Source: RQOF01 sp964461135 (GTDB lineage Bacteria; Calditrichota; Calditrichia; RBG-13-44-9). From it: 7,493 nt of DNA. A program made the translations under genes and the position numbers. The notes under the pieces were generated by a model that searched no databases, had not been told where the DNA came from, and saw only the letters and a program-made list of their open reading frames with translations. Below are positions 1-6,390 of the stretch, in pieces. Location: contig CAYWTB010000139.1 of assembly GCA_964461135.1 (NCBI GenBank), positions 1 to 7,493 of the forward strand. The letters are read 5' to 3'. Position 1 is the stretch's first letter. Every line of letters begins with the position of its first letter.

Positions 1-18
1 CAAACCGATGTATAACAT
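1..18 (-). CDS. 5' end of a divergent gene running off the left edge (product unknown)
   Basis: Read on the minus strand, a perfect AGGAGG Shine-Dalgarno (complement of 25-30) lies 6 nt upstream of an ATG (complement of 16-18). The six codons before the window edge read M-L-Y-I-G-L with no stop. That is too little to identify a product. The support is the exact ribosome binding site with ideal spacing, together with the divergent arrangement against the acyltransferase gene that starts at 132. A chance AGGAGG-ATG pair is possible. Being beside a polysaccharide locus, it may be another glycan gene, but nothing visible shows that. Confidence 0.45.
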
Positions 19-30
19 TGTAAACCTCCT

Positions 31-131
31 GGTAGTTTGTAGTTAGATTATGTTTTCTTGATTATCAAAAACATTCTACTATAAACGCCAGGAGATTCAT
101 AACTTTTTACGACTTCAGGTTAGAAACTAAA
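31..131 (+). promoter_or_regulatory. Putative divergent promoter region with small palindrome
   Basis: This AT-rich gap separates the minus-strand start at 18 from the plus-strand start at 132. For the rightward operon, a sigma70-like pair is visible: TTGATT (58-63) and TATAAA (80-85), 16 nt apart, matching the consensus at 4/6 and 5/6 positions. The -35 hexamer lies inside a perfect inverted repeat TTGAT-T-ATCAA (58-68), which could be an operator or could be chance in AT-rich DNA. If the organism uses the Bacteroidota -7/-33 promoter type, this sigma70 reading would not apply. Confidence 0.3.
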
Positions 132-1175
132 ATGCTGATAACTAAAGATCGAATACCTTTAAAGTCCATTATCCTCATCGGTTTTTTACCCAGTTTTGTT
201 AAAAAATTTTATTATAGATTAAGAGGATATAAAATTTCTCGGACTGCCCATTTAGGAATGGGGAGCATCATAAAAGGTAAATATGTTTTTATTGGTGATC
301 ATGTCAAAATTGGATTTTTAACATTTATCCGAGCTAGAAAAATTGAAATTAGACGAAATGTCACTATTGGCGCCATGACATATATGGATACGGAAACCAT
401 AGAAATTGATGAAGATACAAGGATCAGAGAACAAGTCTATGTTGGTGGGATTTCTGATAAGGATTCCTTACTCAAAATTGGTAAACGATGCCTAATAATG
501 CAAATGACTTATATCAATCCGACTCGTCCGGTGGTTCTAAAAGATGATTCAGCCATTGGTGGACACTCGCTTTTATTCACTCACAGTTCCTGGTTGTCTG
601 CATTGGAAGGTTATCCTGTTAAATTCGGACCAATAAATATTGGGAAAAAGGTTTGGTTACCCTGGCGAACTTTTATTACTTCTGACGTCACCATAGGTGA
701 TAATGTTATTATTGCCCCTAATACCCTGATTAATCAGAATGTTCCTTCAGACTCAATGGCACATGGATATCCCTTAAAAATTCTTCCCAATATATATCAT
801 AAACCATTAAATGAAGGAAGTAAAAAACAACTGTTGACAGACATAATTGAAAAATTTATTGATTATCTTGAGTATCATCGTTTTTCAATAGAAAAAATTA
901 ACAGTAGTAGTTTTGAACATTATAGAGTGTCAAATCCGAAAATATTTGAAAATTTAATCATTTTAGTCGATTCAAAAAAAATTAAAGAGGTTATACCTGA
1001 GAGATCAGTCATTTTGCTGATGAATGAAAGCCTTGTCAATGCTCAGATTGAAAAATCAAATTTTGACATGTTAATTTCAATTTCTAATCTGCAAAGATAT
1101 GGTTCAAGTAAATTGGGAGAAGAACTGGTACGATATTTTTCTCGATATGGAATAAGATTCGAACGAATGGATTAG
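132..1175 (+). CDS. Left-handed beta-helix (hexapeptide-repeat) acyltransferase with C-terminal extension
   Basis: Residues about 35-215 are an imperfect hexapeptide ladder, with runs such as SIIKG, VFIGDHVKIG, VTIGAM, INIGKKVWLP, VTIGDNVIIAPNTLI and the closing HGYPLKIL. This is the signature of the left-handed beta-helix acetyl/acyltransferases of O-antigen and capsule loci (family knowledge). These act as cytoplasmic trimers moving an acyl group from CoA or ACP to a sugar OH or NH2. Residues 1-34 form a basic/hydrophobic lead often seen in WcaF-like members. H151 in THSSW is a candidate active-site histidine. Residues about 225-347 are not hexapeptide sequence and I do not recognise them. 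The gene is AT-rich: line 841-900 has 11 G+C in 60. The ATG at 132 has only a weak, distant CAGG (116-119) upstream. The adjacent ACP gene suggests an acyl-ACP donor, which is inference. Confidence 0.88.
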   Translation: MLITKDRIPLKSIILIGFLPSFVKKFYYRLRGYKISRTAHLGMGSIIKGKYVFIGDHVKIGFLTFIRARKIEIRRNVTIGAMTYMDTETIEIDEDTRIREQVYVGGISDKDSLLKIGKRCLIMQMTYINPTRPVVLKDDSAIGGHSLLFTHSSWLSALEGYPVKFGPINIGKKVWLPWRTFITSDVTIGDNVIIAPNTLINQNVPSDSMAHGYPLKILPNIYHKPLNEGSKKQLLTDIIEKFIDYLEYHRFSIEKINSSSFEHYRVSNPKIFENLIILVDSKKIKEVIPERSVILLMNESLVNAQIEKSNFDMLISISNLQRYGSSKLGEELVRYFSRYGIRFERMD

Positions 1176-1184
1176 GAGTATGAT

Positions 1185-1406
1185 GTGGAAGATAAATTGT
1201 TATCAATCATTAATAGAATGATAGAAAAAAAGAACGGTAAAATTATTAACTCATTAAATGGAAATGCCTCGTTAATGCATGATCTGAACTTTGATTCATT
1301 CGATCTGGCTGAATTGACCGTTCGGATTGAAGATGAATTTGGAGTTGATATTTTTGAGGATGGTTTCGTGCGAACCGTTTCGGAAATTCTGGAAAAAATT
1401 CAATGA
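1185..1406 (+). CDS. Free-standing acyl carrier protein
   Basis: This 73-residue acidic protein has the carrier-protein core motif LNFDSFDLAEL. S38 is the predicted 4'-phosphopantetheine attachment site, followed by the helix III/IV region ending in the VSEILEKI-type tail. The length is typical of a discrete ACP/PCP (usually 75-85). The start is GTG at 1185, supported by AGGAG (1174-1178) 6 nt upstream; this site overlaps the stop codon of the acyltransferase, so the two genes are probably translationally coupled. Two ATGs at 1180 and 1183 sit in another frame that ends after 13 codons, so they are not this start. Its stop overlaps the ligase start by ATGA. Composition is very AT-rich (12 G+C in 1201-1260), like the gene before it and unlike the ligase after it. 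It presumably carries the acyl group between the neighbouring ligase, SDR and acyltransferase. No phosphopantetheinyl transferase is present in the window. Confidence 0.92.
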   Translation: MEDKLLSIINRMIEKKNGKIINSLNGNASLMHDLNFDSFDLAELTVRIEDEFGVDIFEDGFVRTVSEILEKIQ

Positions 1407-2644
1407 CTTTATTCTGGATCGATCCAGCCCGCCGGCAGCAGAAAACCTATACCGATTTGCTACAGGATCTTGACCGTAAAACGGAATTAAAGAAATATAT
1501 TTATCATAAAGATCCTTACCGGGTGTTTGTCGATCTCATTACCGGTTTCGCCAACGGTTCTGAGGTCCATTTACTGGACGCTGATTTTTCACAGTCAGAG
1601 ATAAAAAACCTTGGAATACCATTTTCTGAACTGGAGCAGGAACAGCCGGTTTCGGTTAAGAATTTATCGGATTTCCCGGCACTTCTGAAAAGACTGGAAG
1701 AAAACCATTCAGTATCGCAGGTGGTCATCTACACTTCCGGCACCACCGGTCGCCCCAAAAAAGTGATCCATACCCTGCGCAGCCTGGCCCGCACCGCGAA
1801 AACCGGAAACAAATTTGCTGACGATGTATGGGGATTCGCCTATAATCCCACCCATTTTGCCGGGATCCAGGTGTTCCTGCAGGCATTCCTGAATCAGAAT
1901 CCTCTGATTAATATTTTTGAGCTGTCCGGTGGCGATCTGCTGGAAGCATTTATCAAACATAAAATTACCAATATTTCCGCCACGCCCACCTTTTACCGTC
2001 GCCTTCTTACTAACCTCAGGACTCCCTTGCTAAGGGTCCGCCGCTGCACCCTGGGAGGTGAAAAATTTGACCCCACCCTGGAGGGCGCCCTGCGGCAGAT
2101 CTTTCCCAACGCAGTGATCCGAAACATCTATGCTTCCACCGAAGCCGGCAGTCTGTTCCATTCGGAGAATGATATTTTTCAGATCGAAGAATCTCAAAAA
2201 GCACATATCAGAATCTCCCCTGAGGGGGAATTGCTGGTTCACCGGGACCTGCTGGGGAGCTTTGACAGCCAGGATTTGCAGGACGGGTGGTACCACAGCG
2301 GCGACCTGGTAGATAAAATCGGGGAGAATCGCTTCAGGTTTGTTTCCCGTAAAAGCGAGATGATCAATGTGGGAGGTTATAAGGTCAATCCCCACGAAGT
2401 GGAGGAGGAGATCAAGAAAGTGTCCGGTGTGTTGGATGCCCGTGTTTCCGCCCGCGCCAACCGTGTCACCGGCAATATTCTGATGGCGGAAGTTGTAAAG
2501 GGGGAAAGGATTGAAGATGAACTCCTGGAGGACCGCATATTGGCCCGTCTGCAGGAGCGGCTGCAGAATTTCAAGATCCCCCGTATTGTACGCTTCGTGC
2601 CGGAATTACAACTGACCCGCAGCGGGAAAAAGGAACGCTTATGA
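1403..2644 (+). CDS. Compact AMP-forming acyl ligase (ANL superfamily), probable acyl-ACP loading enzyme
   Basis: The adenylate-forming core motifs are present in order: P-loop YTSGTTGRPK (110-119), YNPTHFAG (147-154), NIYASTEAG (241-249, the YGxTE-type motif with Ala at the Gly position), WYHSGDLV (296-303), hinge and C-domain SRKSEMINVGGYKV (315-328), and LTRSGKKER (404-412) with K409 as the expected adenylation lysine. Family members use ATP to make an acyl-AMP and pass the acyl group to CoA or a carrier-protein pantetheine. At 413 residues it is about 100 shorter than common acyl-CoA synthetases, with a reduced N-terminal region. All catalytic motifs remain, so it looks intact. The ATGA overlaps with the ACP gene upstream and the SDR gene downstream make the adjacent ACP the likely acceptor (inference). 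The substrate cannot be read from sequence. GC content is far above the two preceding genes: 39 of 60 in 2041-2100. Confidence 0.9.
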   Translation: MTLFWIDPARRQQKTYTDLLQDLDRKTELKKYIYHKDPYRVFVDLITGFANGSEVHLLDADFSQSEIKNLGIPFSELEQEQPVSVKNLSDFPALLKRLEENHSVSQVVIYTSGTTGRPKKVIHTLRSLARTAKTGNKFADDVWGFAYNPTHFAGIQVFLQAFLNQNPLINIFELSGGDLLEAFIKHKITNISATPTFYRRLLTNLRTPLLRVRRCTLGGEKFDPTLEGALRQIFPNAVIRNIYASTEAGSLFHSENDIFQIEESQKAHIRISPEGELLVHRDLLGSFDSQDLQDGWYHSGDLVDKIGENRFRFVSRKSEMINVGGYKVNPHEVEEEIKKVSGVLDARVSARANRVTGNILMAEVVKGERIEDELLEDRILARLQERLQNFKIPRIVRFVPELQLTRSGKKERL

Positions 2645-3366
2645 AAAATATTGTAGTGACCGGCGATTCCGGAGACCTCGGTTCGGCCATTACCCGGCTG
2701 TTGCTGGCTAAAGAAGAATATGGGGTGATCGGGGTGAGCCGGCGATTGACTCCCGAAATGAAAAAACTGATTACAAAATATCCACAAAAATATGTTCACC
2801 TGGAATTCGATCTGGCAAATTCCGATCAGATCAAGGAATTCTACCTGGCGCACTTGAAAAAACACGGTCCGTTGTGGGGACTGATAAACAACGCTGCCTT
2901 TCCTTATGATGATATCGTGACCAATGCCAATCTGGATAGTCTGGAGAACATGTTCCGGATCAACCTTTTTTCAGCCATTATGCTCACCAAGTATGTGATA
3001 CGCGATATGCTGCTTCATAATGTGACGGGATCCCTGGTGCATATCTCCTCGGTAAGTGCCCATACCGGCTACAAGGGATTGAGCATGTATGCTGCCTCCA
3101 AGGGAGCGCTGGAAGCATTTTCGCGGACCGTGGCACGGGAATGGGGAGAAAAAGGTATCCGCTCCAACTGCGTGGCCCCCGGATTCATGGAGACCCGCAT
3201 GAGCAGTGCCCTCTCCGGGGAACAGAAAGATCGTATCTATAAGCGCACCTCCCTCAAAAAACAGACCGATATTTCTGCAGTAGCTGAAACCATAGAGTTC
3301 TTATTGTCCTCCCGATCCTCATCCATAACGGGTTCGGTAATAAATGTGGACAGTGGAACAATATAA
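2641..3366 (+). CDS. Short-chain dehydrogenase/reductase, FabG-like 3-ketoacyl reductase type
   Basis: This 241-residue classical SDR has a nucleotide-binding turn TGDSGDLG (7-14, the TGxxxDxG variant), NNAA (83-86), N108, S137, Y150 and K154 in YAASK as the catalytic Asn-Ser-Tyr-Lys set, and the APG motif (179-181). R34-R35 after the second beta strand favours NADPH, by analogy with related reductases. The length matches FabG (about 245). The C-terminus ends VINVDSGTI, where FabG usually has a VDGG-type motif, a mild divergence. Its ATG overlaps the ligase stop (ATGA), so it belongs to the same operon. In context it probably reduces a ketoacyl group on the ACP, for example to a 3-hydroxyacyl. 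A sugar-nucleotide or free-acyl substrate is also possible, and the fold alone cannot decide. Confidence 0.9.
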   Translation: MKNIVVTGDSGDLGSAITRLLLAKEEYGVIGVSRRLTPEMKKLITKYPQKYVHLEFDLANSDQIKEFYLAHLKKHGPLWGLINNAAFPYDDIVTNANLDSLENMFRINLFSAIMLTKYVIRDMLLHNVTGSLVHISSVSAHTGYKGLSMYAASKGALEAFSRTVAREWGEKGIRSNCVAPGFMETRMSSALSGEQKDRIYKRTSLKKQTDISAVAETIEFLLSSRSSSITGSVINVDSGTI

Positions 3367-3479
3367 TATTTGTTTCACAGACGCAATCTGTTAAATTGTA
3401 CTAAATTTCCAGATAAATAATTCCGAAAATATGGATTACTTTTTATTGGTTTTAATAACGAATAATTTCTGTAAAGGTC

Positions 3480-5456
3480 ATGAATAGAAAAATAAACAGG
3501 TTTTCTGCCGGTTTTTTTGTTATTGATTTTTTTCTTCTGACGCTGTCATTTCTTGTGATGTATTTCCTGAAGCGGGATAACCTGTCACTTACCGAACCTT
3601 ACCTGAAACTCTTGATTGCATTTTATCTTCTGGGATTTACCATATCGGCACTCACTAAAAAATACCATGTGACGCGTTACAAAAATTATATTAATACCGT
3701 CTTTCTTTTCGTCAGGTCGAATATTTTTATTCTGTACGGTCTTGCCATCATGGTGGTTTTGCTTGGACTGCCCGGTTTTTCCCGCCTGCATATTTTTGGT
3801 ACGGTTACAGTGCTTACTTTTTTGGAGATTCTCATATATTCCGGTTATTATCTAAAGGGCGGAAGAAAATTTGTACATAGTTCCACCGAATTACATCTCG
3901 AAACACCCTCCTACAAAAACTTCTCAATCTCCCTGCTGATTACCGATTTTGTTTTTATCAGCGCCACTTTTTTTGCATTAAATTATTTCAAGCGGGGTTC
4001 CTTTGATCTCCCGGAGGAATACGAAAAAGCCCTGTACCTGATTTACGGTCTGTGGCTGGTCACCGGCCTGTTTACCCGCAAATTTGAGAGCCGCAAATAC
4101 CGCAATATATATTATGCCTTTGCCCCCTACGCCCGGGCGGCGGTGATCATGGTGGCCACCATGGCGGTGCTGGTATTTGCCTTCCGCCTGTTCTTCTACT
4201 CCCGCCTGCAGATCTTCGGGACCTTCCTGGGCCTTCTTATCGCCGAAGGCGTGTTCACCCTGTTTTATTTCAATCAGAAAATACGGCGCTCGCTGAACCG
4301 GGATATCGAGACGGTAGAAGAAGTGCGCCGGGCCATGCAGCAGGAATGGCTCAATATTCCGCCCAAAAACGGCAAGACCCGCGATAACCGGCCCATCCGG
4401 CCGGTGCGGGAAAAACTGCACAATACCTATCTCGAAAAGTTTCCCCGGCTGTTCGAATTCCTGGATGCCCACCTGAACCTGAATGAAATTGATCACCTGG
4501 AAACCCTGGTCATCGATACCCCCATTCCCTTCAACGTGGAGATCCTGGACAACAACTCGCTGGACCTGTTCATCAACCTGCACCGGGTAAACGATTTCCG
4601 CTACCTGAACCGCTACTTCCTGGAGGTGCATAAGAAATTCTATAACGGCGGTTATTTCGTGGGCAACGCAGATACTATCATCACCCATCGCCGGCGCTTC
4701 TTTGCCCGCTATCCCCGCCCCTTTGCGGAAATTCTCTATCCCCTCAACTTCATCTACCGGCGGGTGCTACCCAAGCTGCCCGTTCTGGATAAACTTTATT
4801 TTGCCATCACCCGCGGGCGCAACCGGGTGCTTTCCAGGGCGGAACTGCTGGGGCGCCTCTATTTCTGCGGGTTCAAAGTGCTGGCCTGCCGGGAAATCGG
4901 CCACAGCCTTTACTATATAGCCCGCAAGGTGAAAACCCCCTCATTCGAACGCAATCCCTCCTATGGTCCGCTGATCCGCCTGAAACGCATCGGCTACGGC
5001 GGAGAAATCATGCAGGTCCACAAGCTGCGTACCATGTACCCCTACTCGGAATTTCTGCAGGAATACATCTACGAGAACCACAAGCTGCAGGACAATGGCA
5101 AGTTCAATGACGATTTCCGCCTCACCGAGTGGGGCAAGCTGTTCCGCAGGTTTTTCATCGACGAGCTGCCCCAGCTGGTGAATTACTTCCGGGGAGATGT
5201 GAACCTGGTGGGGGTGCGGGCGCTGAGCGATCATTATTTCAACCTCTATCCAAAGGATGCCCGGGAGCTGCGCATCCAGTTCAAACCGGGACTGGTTCCG
5301 CCCTACTACGCGGACATGCCGAAATCACTGGAGGAGATCATCGCCTCGGAAAAGCGCTACCTGCAGGCCAAGCAGAAACATCCCGTTGTCACCGATATCC
5401 GCTACTTTTCAAAAGCCGTGTACAACATTGTGTTCAAGAAGGCGAGAAGCCGGTGA
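3480..5456 (+). CDS. Polyprenyl-phosphate sugar-1-phosphate transferase with duplicated membrane module
   Basis: The C-terminal catalytic domain (about 490-658) shows the bacterial sugar transferase core: GPLIRLKRIG, HKLRTM (514-519), DDFRLTEWGKLFRR (544-557), DELPQLVN (561-568) with the D561-E562 dyad, GDVNLVGVRAL (572-582) and KPGLVPP. These enzymes move a sugar-1-phosphate from a nucleotide sugar to undecaprenyl phosphate at the inner membrane and start glycan assembly. Two hydrophobic modules (5-125 and 145-265) are tandem copies. A soluble middle segment (about 290-480) precedes the catalytic core. VGVRA replaces the common VGPRP, and the usual membrane hairpin just before the core is not evident. 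It follows the SDR gene after a 113-nt AT-rich gap holding only a weak ACAGA/TCTGT hairpin (3377-3391), so it may have its own promoter. AAAGG (3473-3477) is only 2 nt from the ATG, a poor ribosome binding site. The GC content of the 5' quarter differs sharply from the rest. Confidence 0.9.
   Translation: MNRKINRFSAGFFVIDFFLLTLSFLVMYFLKRDNLSLTEPYLKLLIAFYLLGFTISALTKKYHVTRYKNYINTVFLFVRSNIFILYGLAIMVVLLGLPGFSRLHIFGTVTVLTFLEILIYSGYYLKGGRKFVHSSTELHLETPSYKNFSISLLITDFVFISATFFALNYFKRGSFDLPEEYEKALYLIYGLWLVTGLFTRKFESRKYRNIYYAFAPYARAAVIMVATMAVLVFAFRLFFYSRLQIFGTFLGLLIAEGVFTLFYFNQKIRRSLNRDIETVEEVRRAMQQEWLNIPPKNGKTRDNRPIRPVREKLHNTYLEKFPRLFEFLDAHLNLNEIDHLETLVIDTPIPFNVEILDNNSLDLFINLHRVNDFRYLNRYFLEVHKKFYNGGYFVGNADTIITHRRRFFARYPRPFAEILYPLNFIYRRVLPKLPVLDKLYFAITRGRNRVLSRAELLGRLYFCGFKVLACREIGHSLYYIARKVKTPSFERNPSYGPLIRLKRIGYGGEIMQVHKLRTMYPYSEFLQEYIYENHKLQDNGKFNDDFRLTEWGKLFRRFFIDELPQLVNYFRGDVNLVGVRALSDHYFNLYPKDARELRIQFKPGLVPPYYADMPKSLEEIIASEKRYLQAKQKHPVVTDIRYFSKAVYNIVFKKARSR
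3492..4274 (+). repeat. Intragenic tandem duplication of the membrane module (units 3492-3854 and 3912-4274)
   Basis: Two hydrophobic segments of the sugar transferase align without gaps at an offset of exactly 140 residues (420 nt). Matching landmarks are FS (8-9/148-149), D16/D156, F17/F157, F24/F164, KR (31-32/171-172), TKKY/TRKF (59-62/199-202), YKN/YRN (67-69/207-209), SRLHIFGT/SRLQIFGT (101-108/241-248) and E116/E256. At DNA level the decamer CCCGCCTGCA is retained at 3781-3790 and 4201-4210, but otherwise the copies have diverged strongly. The shared residues, down to polar positions between helices, favour duplication over mere hydrophobic similarity. Confidence 0.8.
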
Positions 5457-5513
5457 AAAGCAAGACAACAGACAAAAGATAAATACAAGATACAAGATAC
5501 TTTAAGAGTATTA

Positions 5514-5609
5514 GCCTTGCGCCTTGCGCCTTGAACCTTGAGCCTTCTTTGCCTACTGCCCACTGGAAACTGCAGACTTCCTACTCTGCCAACTGCCAAC
5601 TGCCAACTG
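5514..5609. repeat. Degenerate heptanucleotide tandem repeats, GCCTTGM and GCCNACT types
   Basis: This tract has 7-nt periodicity in two blocks. The first (5514-5548) reads GCCTTGC, GCCTTGC, GCCTTGA, ACCTTGA, GCCTTCT. The second (5551-5608) reads GCCTACT, GCCCACT, GGAAACT, GCAGACT, TCCTACT, a 2-nt slip, then GCCAACT three times. It makes up most of the 305-nt gap between the sugar transferase and hicA. No gene is supported: translations through it are only low-complexity products of the repeat. The appearance recalls the heptameric short tandem repeats known from some cyanobacterial intergenic regions, but homology is not implied. Confidence 0.85.
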
Positions 5610-5629
5610 TTTTTCCTTGTCCCATCTTT

Positions 5630-5663
5630 GCCACGATGGTGGCCACTAATGTGGCGGGATCAG
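5630..5663. repeat. Hairpin repeat, copy A
   Basis: Two overlapping stem-loops share an arm: GCCAC-GATG-GTGGC (5630-5643) and GCCAC-TAAT-GTGGC (5642-5655), so only one can form at a time. Positions 5640-5663 match 6521-6544 (copy C) at 23 of 24 bases, through the second hairpin and a trailing GGATCAG. It sits about 100 nt upstream of hicA, just after the heptamer tract. Confidence 0.75.
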
Positions 5664-5761
5664 AATAAAAAACTCCATAAAAACAAAGCAACCGATATAT
5701 TTAGACTGACTTATTTAAGAATTACTTGTTATTTTAATTTGAAAAATTATGAAAGATTCTT

Positions 5762-6016
5762 ATGACCAAAAGAGACAAATTTCTCCAAACAATCTTAAGT
5801 GGAACATCTGATGCAAATATTTATTTTAATGATGTACGTCAGCTTCTCAAAAGTTTGGGTTTTGGAGAGCGAATTAGAGGAAGCCATTTTATATATCATT
5901 GTGAGGGTATAGAGGAAATAATAAATATTCAGCCGTTACCTGATAAAAAAGCCAAGGTTTATCAGGTAAAACAAATTCGTTCGATAATATTAAAGTATAA
6001 ATTAGGAATTAAATAA
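5762..6016 (+). CDS. hicA: HicA-family mRNA interferase toxin
   Basis: This 84-residue protein matches the longer HicA class: an N-terminal TKRDKFLQTILSGTSD segment, then the double-stranded-RNA-binding-like core with DVRQLLKSLGF and RIRGSHFIY. H42 in the GSH motif is the catalytic histidine expected for HicA ribonucleases, followed by a strand ending INIQPL and the VYQVKQIR helix. HicA toxins cleave mRNA and tmRNA in the cytoplasm and are neutralised by HicB. The gene precedes hicB with a 1-base overlap (TAATG), the usual toxin-first order. The start at 5762 has only a purine-rich GAAAGA (5751-5756) as ribosome binding site, consistent with low expression. All expected motifs are present, so it looks intact. 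No clear promoter was identified in the AT-rich 5665-5761. Confidence 0.9.
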   Translation: MTKRDKFLQTILSGTSDANIYFNDVRQLLKSLGFGERIRGSHFIYHCEGIEEIINIQPLPDKKAKVYQVKQIRSIILKYKLGIK

Positions 6017-6231
6017 TGGTAAATCCCAGATATGAAATGATCATTTATTGGAGTGCGGATGATAACGCATTCATCGTTGAGGTTCCTGAATTGCCCGGTT
6101 GTATGGCTGATGGGAAGACTTATGAAGATGCAGTAAAAAATGCTTTAAAAATCATCGATGAATGGATAATAACGGCAAAAGAGATTAGGCGCGAAATTCC
6201 ACAGCCTAAAGGCAAATTGATGTATGCCTGA
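6016..6231 (+). CDS. hicB: HicB-family antitoxin (short form)
   Basis: The 71-residue protein has the typical HicB partial RNase H-like fold: YEMIIYWSADDNAFIVEVPELPGC (residues 6-29 overall), then MADGKTYEDAVKNA and the terminal IPQPKGKLMYA, all characteristic of this subfamily. It should bind and block HicA. It ends right after the KGKLMYA tail, so there is no C-terminal helix-turn-helix or ribbon-helix-helix domain such as longer HicB proteins use for autorepression. That short form is common with this HicA class. The start ATG shares its A with the hicA stop, and AGGA (6004-6007) is 8 nt upstream. Translation is probably coupled to hicA. Confidence 0.92.
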   Translation: MVNPRYEMIIYWSADDNAFIVEVPELPGCMADGKTYEDAVKNALKIIDEWIITAKEIRREIPQPKGKLMYA

Positions 6232-6289
6232 ATTACCGGTCTATTAAACTGCACTGGAATCCTTAATCATTTTATCTTTTCACTTTTTT

Positions 6290-6373
6290 AATCTTCCGCG
6301 AAGCGGCCACTTCGTGGTAATCTTTCCTGCCTGCGCCGATGCTTCGGTAGGCAGGCATCTTTAGTCTTTTTTT
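6290..6373. repeat. Composite hairpin repeat, copy B; terminator-like after hicB
   Basis: Two hairpins lie in series. The first is around GGCCAC-TTC-GTGG (6305-6317), with an alternative CGAAG/CTTCG pairing (6299-6314). The second (6326-6355) has outer arms CCTGCCT/AGGCAGG and an inner CCGA-TGCT-TCGG stem. A T-rich run follows (6356-6373), so the second hairpin could act as an intrinsic terminator for hicAB. TCTTCCGCGAA (6292-6302) and a 24-nt block (6318-6341) recur exactly in copy C (6509-6519 and 6564-6587), which marks this as a dispersed repeat and not a private terminator. Confidence 0.75.
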
Positions 6374-6390
6374 AATTTTCCCTTTTGAAA

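Noticed and set aside
2030..2865. Minus-strand open frames across the ligase and SDR genes
   Set aside because: These are shadows of the plus-strand ligase and SDR, both of which have complete catalytic motifs.
3377..3391. Terminator between the SDR and sugar transferase genes
   Set aside because: The ACAGA/TCTGT stem has only 5 AT-rich pairs and is not followed by a T run.
3978..4688. Long minus-strand open frame (236 codons) opposite the sugar transferase
   Set aside because: It is antisense to a firmly identified gene in high-GC sequence, its translation has no family likeness, and the plus-strand frame explains the codon pattern.
5514..5609. Possible CRISPR array
   Set aside because: The units are only 7 nt with no spacers, and there is no cas gene or leader, so it is a microsatellite-like tract.
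5538..5765. Plus-strand open frame of 75 codons before hicA
   Set aside because: Its translation through the heptamer tract is low-complexity (repeated C-R-L-P-T-like residues), with no ribosome binding site or recognisable domain.
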